Source: Tetmemena sp. SeJ-2015
Lineage: Eukaryota > Ciliophora > Spirotrichea > Sporadotrichida > Oxytrichidae
Reading direction: 5' to 3'
Assembly: GCA_027382625.1 (NCBI GenBank)
Contig: JAJKFJ010022457.1
Span: 1 to 64,000, forward strand
DNA length: 64,000 nt
This document shows, in pieces, positions 1 through 13,160 of the stretch; positions within the stretch are counted from its first letter, which is position 1, and each line of letters opens with the position of its first letter. The notes under the pieces are model-generated. The model saw nothing but the letters and a program-made list of their open reading frames with translations, did no database searches and had not been told where the DNA came from. The translations under genes and the position numbers were made by a program.

Positions 1-2205
1 ATCGTTTATAATCCTCAGAATCCTCTACCATACTTTCATCAAATGACTCCTCTGAGTCGCTCTCATTTTTATCCTTCTCTGTCTAGCTACAGCGGGGACA
101 TTCAGAAGCTAGTAATTGAGTGCTACTTGCCATAGTATCTTACTTGAAAATCAAGTTCTCCTCCATCTGAACCTGCTGTTTCTAATTGATAGTACCATAG
201 TCCTGCGTCTTCACTTCTATATCTGATAACTCACTAGCAAAGTGTACAAGAGCCTTGTTGTGATTGCTATCTTAGACTTCAAGTTTGACTGTTTGATTGC
301 GACACTTGCAGTACATCTTCATTTTCTTGCCAGCCTGGCTATCTCTGTTCAGCAGAGAGTGGCTCGTTTACTTAAGTAGCTGCTAAGCCTCTTGCGCTTT
401 GAGTTAGTTATGCACTTCGTTGATCTACTAGAAAGCAGAGTGCATGATGCCATTAGGATTTTACCTGAAGAAGTTAGAGATTGAGAGGTATGTGCGGTAG
501 CCATTGTTCTTGTAGTAGGGCAGCTTGACAGGTGGTAAGATTTCAGATTGAACTCCACTCTGATCTGCCTATTGGAATAAAGGCTCGACTCTGTAGGCTA
601 TGAAGTCAGAAGGGTGGAAGATGTTGTAGAAAGTTTTGCACGTTGGGAGCTTCTCCTGTATGAAATTCTCCTCGTTGTAGATACTTATGAATAACCCAAG
701 GGGACTTCCTAGCAAAAAATACTACTCTATCTTGAATCCTAGCTATACAGATTACAAATACGATCATTATACGTAGCTATAGAGGCTTATCTTCTGCGTT
801 AAGTCGATTCAACTCCGATTACTCAGATTGGGCAAGGAAGTCTTCTATCGAATTTGCAGAGCCTTGGTTATCTACCTACTGAATGTCTTGGAAAATATGC
901 TTTAGAGTAGCTCTTCTTTCGTAATTCTTACCACTCGCAGCTTTCATTTTGATCCACTGACGCGAAAGTAAATCGTAAGAGATGACTGTACCCAGAGAAT
1001 GACCAATCCAAGTTACTTTCCCCTTGAATCTAGGATTCTTGCCACCCTAGTACAGCTCATTATAGAACTTATTAACATCGATTAAGAACTAGATAATTTT
1101 GACTTCCTTGCTTCTGATGCCACTTTTAGTAAGATCTAATGTCTATATTACTTGCTAAGATAGAAGAGTATATCCACTACAGTCTCATTAAATACCTCCC
1201 TCACTGACTATGCGCCGTCCACTACTGTTACCCTTTCAACTTTAGATTTAGTCTGTTAGTTATTCAGGATACTCTTCCAATCGACCATTTTAATCACGAA
1301 CTCGTACTTTGAGTTCTTGAAAAACAGCTTGGTCACCTTCTCTATCGATTGCTTAAAGTCTGAAATATTCTGCGCCTGGTACTCCTCTCTCGTACCAATA
1401 CCGTGCACAAGCAAGATTAAATACTGCTCCTTGGTGTATTCTATCTTCTCGAAAGTTTTCAAGAAAGAAGAGTCTTCTCTAGGGATTTTAGTCTCTTCAC
1501 AATCGTTCTCTTGATAGGGATCATCTTACATCTCTGTGTCGCCTTTGTGTTTGCCCTTTATCAACTTCATTTCAGACCTCACTTTATTGGCTTTCACAGA
1601 CATTTTAGACATGCGGGGGGAATCTAATCTCGGTGGCATGGGATGACTTTCACTCTAGTCAAGGATCTAAGGATTCTCTGCAACCCTACTTCTCCTAGCT
1701 TTCTTCTCTTACTCCACGAGGCAGTTTAATAACATTCAAAGAAGTAAAATGAGTGAACGAAATAAGCAGTGTGAGCCTTTTCTTTCCCTTGTCTCCATAA
1801 TATCCTAGACTAAAGGATCGTTGCTCACTCTCGAGGGTCTTGGGGATTAAGTCAGCTTCAAGCTTAAATCGCTCTCAGGGACTAAAAGCTTAAGTTGGCC
1901 TGGGTGCTTTGATTTAGAGTCATCTGCTTATAAAGTGAAAAATTTAATGCTTGTTAATGAGCTTTAGAGTTTTGCGAAGAACCCTTGAAATAGGATTTGA
2001 GGTTCTAAATGAATCCTGGCTTTGCTGTTGCCTGTTACTATCCTAAGTTATTCTGTTCGCCTTTGATAGGCTTCACTTCTGTCTATCCTTGAAGCTATCC
2101 CTTTAAAGTGGCATTTTCCTCTATCATAGTCTCATTTAGCTTACTCTCCTCATCCTCTTATTCTACTTCTTCTCCTCTTGGAGATTAGGCTCTTTGATTT
2201 AATTC
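1..2205 (-). CDS. DDHD-domain phospholipase A1-like protein, both ends open
   Basis: This is an intracellular phospholipase A1 of the DDHD1/DDHD2/SEC23IP type, expected to act on membrane phospholipids at the ER-Golgi or other endomembranes. Read with TAA/TAG as Gln, the minus strand gives an acidic N-terminal stretch, then LLVHGIGTREEY (about 1340-1430), then the serine-lipase elbow GHSLGTVISYDLL (about 990-930). The DDHD-type end follows with LLGSPLGLFISIY (about 700) and FHPSDFIAYRVEPLF (about 610-570), which matches the family's conserved His/Asp region. The C-terminus runs off position 1. The N-terminal frame is open right up to the boundary of the inverted-repeat element at 2206, so the true start is missing or lies elsewhere. 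At least one short intron or frame step lies near 1100-1160. The family call is strong; the gene limits are not. Confidence 0.85.
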
Positions 2206-2437
2206 GGGCCCTGAGTCCCCCACCGCACGTGCGGAACCAGCACCGCACATAAGCCCGGGACCGCACATACTTTAAAAATTTTGTGGTATTGCATTAGCTT
2301 GCACCGCCATGTTTCAAATGCGCTGCAAAGCTTAAGCAGCCTTAAATATTCTGGCCCAAAAATTAATAATAAGCAAAAAACACTATGATGGAAAGCTTAT
2401 ATCTTAGACTTGTGACGCGGTACCGAATTCCGCTTGG
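2206..2437 (+). repeat. left terminal inverted repeat of the 3.2 kb element
   Basis: This arm matches the reverse complement of 5189-5401 with only scattered differences. It carries about 20 extra bases near its tip, including the palindrome CCGCACGTGCGG, which are absent from the right arm. The arm is much more GC-rich than its surroundings at the tip and contains repeated ACCGCAC motifs. Confidence 0.85.
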
Positions 2438-5188
2438 TGAGAGGAGATCATAGCATTTATTCAGTATTCTATAGCTTTGGTTTAATCCTAAGGAGGCTAT
2501 ATATTATAGTAATTCGGCTTAGAATAGTGAAATGTACTTTATTGAAGGATAAACAGGTTTTTGTAAGTTAAGAAGGAGTATGAGAAGAACAATTATAAAA
2601 ATCCAAAAGATAGTAACTACTTACCACTAGGTGTAATAATAATGTTTAAATATGTGCGACGGTATGTTTTTTTTAATGCTGTTTTATTGTCTCTTTGATA
2701 GTATTTTGTGCTCGACCACTTGTATTATTCCGATGTTACCCGGCATCTAAGAGTTTTAGGATATATACTAGGAGGTCTAGGTCTTTTTTCGCCTTTAATA
2801 CTAACACTCAACCTTAAAGGCTTTTATGCTTATCGTTATCTATTAACAGTTATGGAGCTTAATGAGGTTGCCATAGAAGGGCCGCTTGAGTTTTTTAGTC
2901 CCCACTGTATACCACGGCCTTGCGAGTCGCAGCTACTAGTGACATATTTGTTTTCATGAGGAGAGGTTTTAAAGTTCCTGATCCTTTCGAGGTCTCTCAA
3001 TAAATCCATTTAAATTCTAAAATACATAAAAAACCAAAAGTCAATCTGTATAGGAGAATTGATATAGAATTTGTTGTGTTAATCTTCTTGATAGAAATTA
3101 TTTATGCAATTAACTATGTTACCTTTTTAATAATTCAAATTATATATATGCTAATAACTTTTAATAGTCGCATAGCTCTACTCAATCTGATATTTAAAGC
3201 CATTATTTAAGCGTTTTACATTTAAATATGGTTGAGAATTAAATTAAAATCGGTTATTGATTAAAATAATAAATGAAGAGGTGCATCTTTGTGGCAGTTT
3301 AAATCATAAATTCAATCCCTGATTTGTAGCTTGTTCGATAGCTCATCGAAAATTAATATGAGTTTCTTCTTTCGTCATCTAAATACCACTCATTAGCAGA
3401 GAGATCTGATTAACGCAAACTCCTCATATCACGATTCGCCTTTTGAAACAACTTGTGTCACTTATAACTCTGTATTTAACACTCTCCCAAAAAATACAAA
3501 GATGAAAAGTTCTTGAAATTTTATGCCGAATCGAATGGCATAATAATTATTCAAATTGGAAATACTTAAACAGTTACGATTTTATTCCATTATAATTTAA
3601 TAATTTAATATCTTAATTCATTCTCTTTTTATTAAATTCTCAGTTATACCATTTTTGTAATAAGATAAAAACATATCACAAATTAATATTATATTAGTAC
3701 TTAATTAAATAATAAAAAGGAAGGTAATGTAGAATAACTTTCGAGAATTGAATAGCAACATCATAGAGCATCAATTCACTCATGCTTACCTACGTTCCAA
3801 AAAATAACTCGATATTTGTGAGTATAATTCTTAAGACTTATTCTAAAAAAAAGCCTAGCTAACTCACTATGCTCCTTGCACTGATATACATGGCAAAAAC
3901 CTTTGCTTGTGTTGATTCGATTTGTAGCCATTATTAATTAAGCCTTCTATTTAGAGATTGATTTGAGGATAGAATTGACTTGAATTTTTGGCAGGAAAAT
4001 AACAAAAAAAAGGAGAAAAAATAAAAGAATGATAGAAACTATGATGTCCATATTTAAGAGAGAAAGAGTTGATGTAGAATTGCTTATAGTTTAATCAAAT
4101 TTAAATCACTATAAATCCTAACGTCTATTATTCCTCCGGAAGTTTTGTTTACTAATGCTTTAAGTTACTCTATTTAGTTTGATCTCTCTAAAATTAAGAG
4201 ATTAGTTCTTCATTATTTGTGTATACTCAAAACATCAATCAATAAGTTTTTGAGTCATCAACTGATAAAAAAACATATTGTGAGGGATTGGATACTACAG
4301 TATTTATTATAAATTCAAATGCTAGAGCGTAGAGTCATATTAGTCCTTATTAATAAAAGATTTATACCTAAAGATATGATGAATATGTACCAAATAATAA
4401 TCCTTTGTTTTACCCTCAGCGTTTAATTTAAGATTTTATATCTTATGATTGCTCTTTGTAGTCTCTAAAAATAAAGGGAATTAAAGGGCTCCCGGCAGAT
4501 ATAAGAAATACAAAGATGCAACAGCCAAGGCCTTTGAGTCTTTGTCTACCAGCCGAATAGGGAACTAAACATGTGGCACCTCCGCTACCTCACACTCTGC
4601 GCTGAAGCCCCATCCAGCTTATGAGCATCTTCAAAAAAAAACCTAAAATGTTAAAAATAAAATGGAGTAGCGTCGATCCGAGAGCCTGACTCTGTCCAGC
4701 TGCATGACTGAGTGTCTGCTCATAGATTATGTCCATTCATCCTATAAGGGTCAGGAGGATGAACAGGAGACTACTCGCCTTTCATTAACTCTCAAATGAG
4801 CTTCTTCGACCACATTCTCCCCAGGGCTTATGCTTCCTTAATATCTTGCCTCATTTAAGCACTCACTTTCTAGCCAACGAAGTACGAAATCTGAGAGCCT
4901 TGAAGGAATGGGCAACCGGTGCCTAGTGAGAGTCGGATGCGTACTTAAATTTAACTTTCTAATAAAATACTTGCTTTACAAATAGTGTTAAGAGATCTTT
5001 GATAACTCCTCAATTATATAAGAAATAAAACTTGAAGATAAGTTTAAATAGCAAATATTCAGAGTTTTCTGCACTATAAGCCCTATAACTAATCTTCTCA
5101 TTAGGATTAATATAATTTATCATCTCTAAGTGATAAATTCAACTTGGCACTGGTTTTAAGTATTAGTCACCTACTCTTCCCAAATCAT
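2438..5188. other. interior of the 3.2 kb element
   Basis: Mostly AT-rich, without a recognisable gene. An 83-codon plus-strand ORF at 2708-2959 is hydrophobic and matches nothing I know. Positions about 4480-4950 form an island of clearly higher GC with short self-complementary stretches; it might be a structured RNA or a piece of an older element, but I cannot identify it. No transposase motif (DDE, HUH, reverse transcriptase) was found. Confidence 0.4.
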
Positions 5189-5401
5189 CCCAAGCGGAAT
5201 TTGGTACCGCGTCACAAGTCTAAGATATAAGCTTTCCATCATAGTGTATTTTGCTTATTATTAATTTTTGGGCCAGAATATTTAAGGCTGCTTAAGCTTT
5301 GAAGCGCATTTGAAACATGGCGGTGCAAGCTAATGCAATACCACAAAATTTTTAAAGTATGTGCGGTCCCGGGCTTATGTGCGGTGGGGGACTCAGGGCC
5401 C
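5189..5401 (-). repeat. right terminal inverted repeat of the 3.2 kb element
   Basis: This is the reverse-complement partner of 2206-2437, ending outward in GACTCAGGGCCC. Piwi copy A coding sequence begins immediately outside it: the peptide KDPLTG is encoded about 25 bases from the boundary. Confidence 0.85.
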
Positions 5402-8400
5402 ATATAGTTGTAACAAACTCCAGTTAGTGGGTCTTTTATAGAATACTTAAAGGTGAGAGTATAAGGTGACAAATTGAAGCAATCTTCATATTTTTTGATT
5501 AATTTAAGGTTGTTTATTTTTTCTAATTTTAGTAATTGTTTAAATTATTTAAATTTCTAATTAATTTGAATTTTATTTAGAGTTTAATAATCCTAGTCTT
5601 AAATTGGATGTATTTAATTTTTGTAAAGCAAACTATAATTATTTTAATAAAGCACCTACATAGAAATAAAAAACATTCAAATGATTTGTTTTTTTTCTAA
5701 AATGACTCTCATCAATTTAAAATATTTGCTAAAGCAAGAGACCTCAACAATTCCACTTGAAAGTAGACTCTGCTCTCTAAATCCCAAGGTTCTCACAGAT
5801 TAAGTAAGCAAATTAGATATGAGAGGATACTAGTTGGAAATAATTGGTAAAATCTTTAATCTGGTTATAATACTTGTTGCTATAATTATAATTAATTTAA
5901 CTTAACAATCTTCGATTTATCTAAAAAAATGTACAGTTGAAAAATAGCAATTAAATTTATTCGAAATTTTAAGAAGCGGACCCCATCTAGCTGGTAGATT
6001 CTTGTATTGTGTTTAGTGATGACGACCATGCGCTTCTCATTTGGATCCTTGGGAACTATTCATCCCTATAAAGTTATATTTTTTTTAAACTAAGAATTCA
6101 GCTATTTCTTCTTATGAATGGTTTTTATTTTCCATTTCCGTGATCAAGTCCAAGATAGTAGTGGAAGCAATAAACTTAGTGCAGCAGTCAACGTTGAGGA
6201 AAATTCCATCAGTCAAGTTCCGCACCTGGGCGATATAACCAGGCCACATCTCCAAATTGTAGTCCCTTATCGGTACCATATCAGTCGCTAAGCAAAAGCG
6301 GGGAAGCCGTCCTAATCCTAATTTAATATTGTAGTAACATATTGAATAGTGTCACATTGAATTTAAATATCAAACTTCTTTAAATTAATTTGGATTAGAA
6401 ATGCCTTTCCGTTTATAAAATTGATTAGTGCTTACTCTTGCCCTCCTACCTGACTAAGTATTCAAGTACCTCTGCCAATTATCCACTAATGAAAAAAATG
6501 GAAGTGCTTTTTTCAATTCTACTTGCCATTTTTTTGAATCTTAATCTGATTTTATTCGAAATTTTGGGGAGCCTTTCCTTGTCATTTACTTTTTTCATGA
6601 AAATATGAAAAATCATGATCTAGCCTGAAATTAGCAAAAAACACCAATTTTTACTCCAAATTTAATTAAAGGGTCTTAAAATAGGCATTTCTTTATTTTA
6701 GAAAATTTGCATTATTTTTCAAAAATAAGTCTAAAGATTTTATCGTTCAGATGATTTTATTGAAAACTGGCAGTATTTTATATAAAAATTATAGAATACA
6801 TAGAAAAATAGTTGTAATCAAAGTATTTAGATTTTAATATGAACTTTAGTATAGATTATACTTAAATGGGTGCTTTAAGTATAAAGAAGATTTTAAGAGT
6901 CTGATATTTTAATTAAGAGATATCAGACTTCTCAAATATTTATCTTAATAAAACTGTTTTTTTTATTTATATAAAAATTCATTGGCAATTTAATTTTTTT
7001 CAAAGATACATATACTTTTAAAGATCTGTTTATTTTAATATGGATAGACCCTTTTAATTTAAATTTGGAGTAAAAATTTTGTGCTTTTTGCTAATTTTAG
7101 GCTAGATAATGAATTTTAATAATTTCATGAAAAAAGTAAATGACGAGAAAAGGCCTCCGAAATTTGTAATATTTTATTTTCATATAAATCAATTTAAGCC
7201 TTATTTGTAATTATAGTATGCTAAATTTAATTAATGAAATTTCCTAAATATAACATAATTGAGGTCTTATAATGAGCTAATAAAGATTACAAATTAGATC
7301 AAATAATGATGAGAGAAAAATAATTTACCTTAGAGGACATTAAAAGCTAAAATATCCTACATAAACAATTGTTGGTAAAATAAGATTAGATGCTAACAAA
7401 GCATAATGACCAAGTTTCCTAACATAAATAAATAGATTTATCCTGTATTTATGCAATGAGGAGAGATATAATATTTAAATTACGAATTTTATGTTAAAAA
7501 TGGCAGAGTTAGGAAATTTTAATTCTAACCCCCCTTTTAAATTTCTAAAAAAAAAAAAGTTAACATAACGCAATAATTCAAATAAAATAAATAATTCTAA
7601 TATCAAATTTTAGTTTATATCTTAGACAAATTGAAACTCTTCTTTACGAAAGGTACTTCAAATGATACTGTTTCAAGATTCAGTCAATAGATGATCCTCA
7701 TATTTTTGAAAGATACTATTACCATTAGCTTATGATAAGCTTTAGAGCTAGTCATAAAAGCTGAAATAGTTCTTAATCCTCTGTATTAAAGTAAGGTAAA
7801 ACCTCAGCCTTCAACTTGAAATAGTAATAGAAATGAAACATATTTATAAATATATTCGTAATCATCTAATTTCACTTAACCTATTTTCTGTATCAATAAT
7901 TTAGGAAAAAGTCTAATATTAGAAACTATCAGGATCAAATATTTCATTTATTAGTTATTAAGGGAAAATCATTAAGAAAATTTCGCCGTATATATTTTTA
8001 ATTCTTGCAGTTACTTCTGTATTTTCAAAAAAAAGGAAAAATAATGTTTTTCTAATTTTAGAACAAGAAAGAAGAAGAATAAATTTAAAATACTATTTGA
8101 TTCTATAATATTAATGGCTGTATTTTGAATATAGAATTAGTTTATCTGCTTGAATTTGTGCTAATAAAGCACCTTCTTGAAGACTTACTGGACAAAGTTA
8201 AGCATGCGATCTATATATGGCTTGTCCTCAGCAGTCTTTGTATTTATTGAGAAGCTCTTAGTATGAGAGAGTTTAGTTTCCATAGGTTACCCATAAAACT
8301 TAGAGTGGAAAGTTATGTCATCACTATATAAATTTTTAAACTCCTTTTTAGGATAAATATTATTTTTAGTTAAAAGAAATTAAGCAATTCCTAAATTAAA

Positions 8401-9912
8401 TAGCGAAATCATTTACAATATAATTAATCTAAATAAATTATGGATAATAATTTCTCAGCCGCTGCATTTAAATCCTTTCATTTTCCGCTGTAATACCATG
8501 AAGAAGAAAGAGGATGAATTATGATTTATAGTGCTGAGGAGTGACTAAAAAAATGAAAATCTTAAGCAAAATGGATGTAGAGATAGAAAAATATTTCTCA
8601 ATTAAATTTAAATTATTTGCCACTTAGAGAGAATTCAGGCTGACGCAATGATATTAAATCGGGAAAAATATAAAATATCATATGTTTAAGTTATAAATAA
8701 TTAGTAGCTTAAAATAATAATTAGCATTTAGTAGGAATAAATAGAGATTGATGGCATCATACCCTCTGTTATCTAACTGAGGATAGTGGAATATCTTATG
8801 AATTCGTTGGTTAAGGGAGATTTAAACCTCATTAAAAAATTTAATAGCATAATCTTTATCTCCATAGTTTTATGTCCTAAAAAGATTAGAGGAGACTAAT
8901 AATCACAATGCAAGAATATATATATATATGAGGCTAATAGCAATGCCACAAGTAACGGAAGTCTATCTGTATTCTTTCAATTGCATAACCTAGATATATT
9001 AAACTAATTCTAAAGAATCCAGAGTTCTTTTGGAAAGTTTATCATTTTTTATTTCTCACACTTTTGAGCTAAAATTAAATTTTCTTAGGATTAAGAAAAA
9101 GTATTATCAACAAGTTATAAATAGGTTCAATGTGAAAACAAACAGGAGGTGCATTTTATTGCTTCTAAAATCCCATACATCTTTAGCCCTAATTAAGCAT
9201 TAATCAAAGATTATGTGATTAAAAATAATAATTTATAATCACTCAAATGATTCTCTTTAATTGATGATTCAAAAATGTATTAAAACTTCCTCCATTTTGC
9301 TTCATAATTTAATTAAATTACTTGACTATATGAAAAGTTAGAACTCAATTATAGACTTTTAGTATCGCGAAAGAAACTTGCTAGTTTTTATGAAATAAAT
9401 TTTGTGGCAATATATTTCAATTAAAATATAACAAGAGTATCTACGAGGAATATTGGAGATGGATTATTACTTACTTTACCAATCACTCAACTTATAAAGT
9501 CAATTCAAACTAATAATTAATGATGGTCTATAATGCCATAGCGAAAATTGTATTATCGAAGTAAAAGTGTACTCCTATAGACTAATTTAGATTTTTTCTT
9601 ATTTTCTTCATGGAATATGTCTTCAAAAAGTTGAATTGGGGTAGCTCAAAATTTTACATACCAGAAAAGAACTTTAAAAATAAGCTCTGGGCTGAAGTTA
9701 ACCGTGTACATATGGATATGTCCATTCGCATTCCTAAGATTCACTTTGAAGTGATTAGATAGAAGGTAGGTGGGCTGTCCCACAATACCCTGGAAAATCT
9801 TGGGGCCATTTGGGAAGTTTCCGCCGCCTTAGCCACCTCTGAACCCGCCGCTAATTCAGCTACGACTGCCATAATCTATATTTGAGTTTCCTCTGCCTCT
9901 GTTTGTTTCCAT
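5402..9912 (-). CDS. Piwi/Argonaute paralogue A, N-terminal half only, IES-interrupted
   Basis: This is a Piwi-clade Argonaute; in hypotrichs such proteins bind small RNAs that mark DNA for retention during macronuclear development. The start at 9912 opens METNRGRG and a short Gly/Arg-rich tail, then FRGGQGGGNFPNGPKIFQ and the N-domain segment FSPEL. Homologous coding pieces follow at about 9655-9515, 8320-8140, 6310-5965 (VPIRDYNLEMWPGY, TDGIFLNVDCCTKF) and 5480-5402 (FKYSIKDPLTG). Each piece aligns with copy B at 21.9-24.0 kb. None contains TGA, so the copy is not obviously decayed. AT-rich blocks at about 9500-8330, 8135-6320 and 5960-5485 separate the pieces and are candidate IESs. The most C-terminal part of PAZ and all of MID and PIWI are absent here, because the copy runs into the inverted-repeat element. 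They may lie elsewhere (a scrambled gene), or this is a truncated duplicate. Confidence 0.85.
6320..8135. other. candidate IES in Piwi A, carrying a MITE
   Basis: An AT-rich block of about 1.8 kb with no open reading frame of interest, lying between two coding pieces of Piwi copy A. At the same place in copy B the separation is only about 0.4 kb and unrelated in sequence. The size difference is largely explained by the inverted-repeat MITE at 6558-7165. Confidence 0.6.
6558..7165. mobile_element. MITE-like element with 120 bp inverted repeats
   Basis: The arms 6558-6677 and 7045-7165 are near-perfect reverse complements of each other. Shared words include GTCATTTACTTTTTTCATGA near the outer ends and ACTCCAAATTTAA at the inner ends. 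The interior is very AT-rich and non-coding, and contains a smaller hairpin at 6898-6929 (AGTCTGATAT paired with ATATCAGACT). Size and shape fit a non-autonomous DNA transposon living inside an eliminated segment. Confidence 0.8.
8330..9500. other. candidate IES in Piwi A
   Basis: An AT-rich non-coding block between the coding pieces that end near 9515 and restart near 8320. The equivalent block in copy B (about 23035-23440) is shorter and not alignable, as expected for fast-evolving eliminated DNA between conserved coding segments. Confidence 0.55.
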
Positions 9913-10839
9913 TATAAAAGAGACTGTGCCTATTATAAATTATAGCTAGATTAATTAAGATAAGAAAATGTTTGTAATTATATGTAATTATATGTACGAA
10001 TTAAATTAAAGATAGAATCTTAATGATTAATGAACTAAGAATTCTTTATAAAAAGGTATTATGACTTTTGACATTTTTATAATAAATTTATCTCCTTAAA
10101 GAATTAGTCAAAAGTTATTTTTGTTCACGCCCTCAATCGGTGGTATGTAGTAACTTTCTAAATCAAAAACATAAATATTTTTTCTTATTTCAACCTATTT
10201 CTGTAAAAAAGGGAAAAGTCGCATATTAAATTTTCACACAAATTTATAAGAACATAAAAAAAAATTTTGTTCATGTTGACTTCGGGTTATTATAAAATTC
10301 ATATATTCTTTTTTTAAAAAAATTATATTTTAAAAATTAGAAAAATCATTCATTTTAAAAATAATTCCCTTAAGTTTATTTTTTTATTTTATGTATATTT
10401 GAAATTTTGTGTTTCTGTGATTAAATAATAAAATCAGAAATTAATTCTCCAATCTTAACATCTAAAGGAAATTTAAAATTTAAAATTTATTAACGACTTC
10501 ATGATGAGATTCCATAATTCGCTTCGTTTATCAAAAATTTTAAAAAAATCATTAGTTCTCAAAGAAAATAAAAAATTTAAGTTTTTCCTCAATTATTTAC
10601 TATATGCTGACAATTCGAAAATAACTAAAAATATAGCTGAGAATTTAAAAAAAAGGATAATAGATATTAATTAAATTTTATAAATAATGTAGTTGAAGTG
10701 TTCATTTAAATTATTATTAACAAAAATTTGATTCAGCATTAAATTCTAAGAAAATTTTTATCCCTTTCAACTTTTGCTGGAGGCTCAAACAGCAATTATT
10801 AAGCGACCAAGTTTTAATGAAGATGCGATGGGATAGAGG

Positions 10840-10990
10840 AGTGCGTGATTGATATCTCGCTGCTGAGAGGTGCTCGAACATTATTCAAGAAGAAATTCAT
10901 ATTAATTTTTGATTCTCTATCGAAAAAGCTGCAGATCAGGGGGTGAATCTGTGATTTCAACTGTCACAATTTTGCAACTATTCATTTATT
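10840..10990 (+). repeat. diverged dispersed repeat, copy 1
   Basis: Similar in sequence and direction to about 16180-16330. Shared words include TGCTGAGAGG, AAGAAGAAA and ATTCATTATTTTAA in the same order, with many substitutions and small gaps. It probably marks an old non-coding element or duplicated IES DNA. Confidence 0.5.
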
Positions 10991-13044
10991 ATTTTAACAA
11001 ATCATCGATTTTAATTAAAATTCCAACTATAAATAAGAAACTCGTGCTAAAGCAAAGAGGAAACTAAGCAGTTTTTATTGTGCAAATAAAGAAATTAGAA
11101 TCATGCATTTAAAAATATAAATAGCATTGATGGGGAATCAATTTTATTTTAATATGGGAAGTATGTGATTATATCTTATCGGAGGAAGGTATTTCATTAA
11201 AAAAATTATTAAATAGTTTATTTATAATGAAAAAGAGCGAGAAGGCGAATTAAATAAAATCAACAATGTTATGTCTTTATTATATTTCTAGCTAAGCGCC
11301 TTGGTCAGACTGAGTCCATAAAAATTAATAGCTTGTTCACCTTGCTTATTCACTCATGGCAAAAAAGATTTTAATATTTTTTATTTTAGAAGGAGATTAT
11401 AGGATGAATACGAATAGATTATTTAGATCAAAAATACAAATAATTTTTCTATGGAATTTCGAAATGTATCTGAATATAATTTGCGTGTCTTTAGCTTAGG
11501 GTCTTGCTCGTTTTATTTATGACATTTATCTTCTGCATGTGCTCCATAGTTATTTATCCTCTGCTTTATCTTGTTTATTTGTCCTCACTTTATCCTAAAG
11601 TTCATCTAAGGCTTTGGAAAGAATATTTTACTTGCGTTGAAAGGTCAGATCATTCTCACTTTACAGATTGTGAATTGAATCGATAAGGAGAATCTCATTT
11701 CAAAACTTTTGCTTTAGTATTGAAGGGTTCCTTGCCGTCGACTCGCTCAACTATAAAACCAAATTTCTTAAGTTAATTAATAGAAAAGGTTATGATAATT
11801 AGGGCTAAACCCAAAAATATTATCAAAAATAAGATAATATGCTCAACGGTTTACTTACCTTATCGCGCTTCAGATACTATGAAAGAATAACTTGTGGGAT
11901 GAGAGAGTGACTTTAGAATTCCCCACTCTGTCATTTTTATTTTTTAAATATGAAATTGAAATGCTTTATTAATTACAATTAACTTTATCACTGTTAAGCT
12001 CTTTTCAGACAAATAATGTATTACTTTTAATGAATCAAATAATGTATTCGTATTCATCCTATATTAAGTGGAAGTTATAGTTTTGTAATTAAGATTAATA
12101 CAGTCCTACTATTTCCAATTTAAAAAGGTTCCTAAACATTCTATTTTCTCTCAGTAATTAATAAATTTCACTCCATAAAACATTTTAGTATTGGGATATT
12201 TATATGCTCGAGACTGAATAAAGATTTTAAAAAATTGATATTTTTTTTTTTTTTAAAACTTATTTTTTTACTTATTATTCTTTTTAAAAAATTTTTCCCC
12301 TTTTTAAAATTTTTTCTTTTTATTATAAATAGTTTTTCCCTTAGCTTTTTAAAATAATTTTTAAAAAATAAAAAATTAAATTTTTTCCTCAATTATATGT
12401 TTATATTTTTCTTTTACTTTCTAAAAAATGATTAAAATCTCACAGCTTTAATTAGATTAAATTCTAGCCTTAAAAATTTGTTGTTCTGAGTTAATTAATT
12501 TTAAATTTTTTAAAAATCTCTTACAAAGTATTTAAAAAGAAAAATAATAATTTTTATTTTTAAAAAAAAAAAATTAATAAAAAGTAAAAAATTTTTTTTA
12601 AAAAATAGATAATAATTTTAATTAAAATATTAAAAAAAAGAAAGCATAAAGATATCTTAACTAATAGATCTGAGACTTAAAAGTCACTTTATGCTTCGAG
12701 CAATAAACAAAAAGCAACAAGGTATTTTAAAATTAATATGCATAAATAAATCCTTTTTTACAACAATATTTTTGCTATATTCATGATAAATTAAGAAATG
12801 TTTTTTATCCTTTCTCTCTTCAAAATATTAAAAAGTATTATCACAGTCTTTATAAATTAAATAAAGCTTATTTGAAGAAAATTTATAACAGCAAATTTCT
12901 TTTGTAAATTCATTTCTTAGAAAGTTATCTAATAAACTTTCAGCAAATTACTATAAATTTTCAAAAAATAAAGTTAATTTTATTAGTCTGATTAAAAGTG
13001 TCTCATATAAAGTAAATAAGAAATTATAGGACAGAGTCATGCGC

Positions 13045-13160
13045 TGAATTTGAATTTGGACTAAATAATTGTATTTTTGGCTAATTATAAGCTAGATCGT
13101 GAATTTTTCATATTTTTATTAAATAATCTTGGATGAAGCAAGGCATGCTCCCCATTGTAT
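13045..13160 (-). repeat. diverged third copy of the MITE arm
   Basis: This stretch resembles the right arm of the 6558-7165 element. It has the order GAATTTGGA, TTTTTGGCTAATT, GCTAGAT and then a degraded GAGG/CTCCCC tip. Only one arm is seen here, so this is either a solo remnant or one end of a decayed copy. Confidence 0.55.

Larger units (their letters stand above)
2206..5401. mobile_element. 3.2 kb DNA element with long inverted repeats
   Basis: Two inverted copies of about 220 bp bound this block, and both outer tips start with GGGCCC. That is the usual shape of a DNA transposon or a foldback element. I see no recognisable transposase inside, and no convincing target-site duplication (left flank ends TTAATTC, right flank begins ATATAG). 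It may be a non-autonomous element, or an IES derived from one. It separates the truncated end of Piwi copy A from the truncated start of the DDHD gene. Confidence 0.75.

Noticed and set aside
349..558. 69-codon ORF in the DDHD region
   Set aside because: It is an off-frame shadow of the DDHD coding frame, which carries the conserved motifs.
12168..12392. Lys/Phe-rich 74-codon ORF
   Set aside because: Low-complexity A/T runs; no sign of coding.
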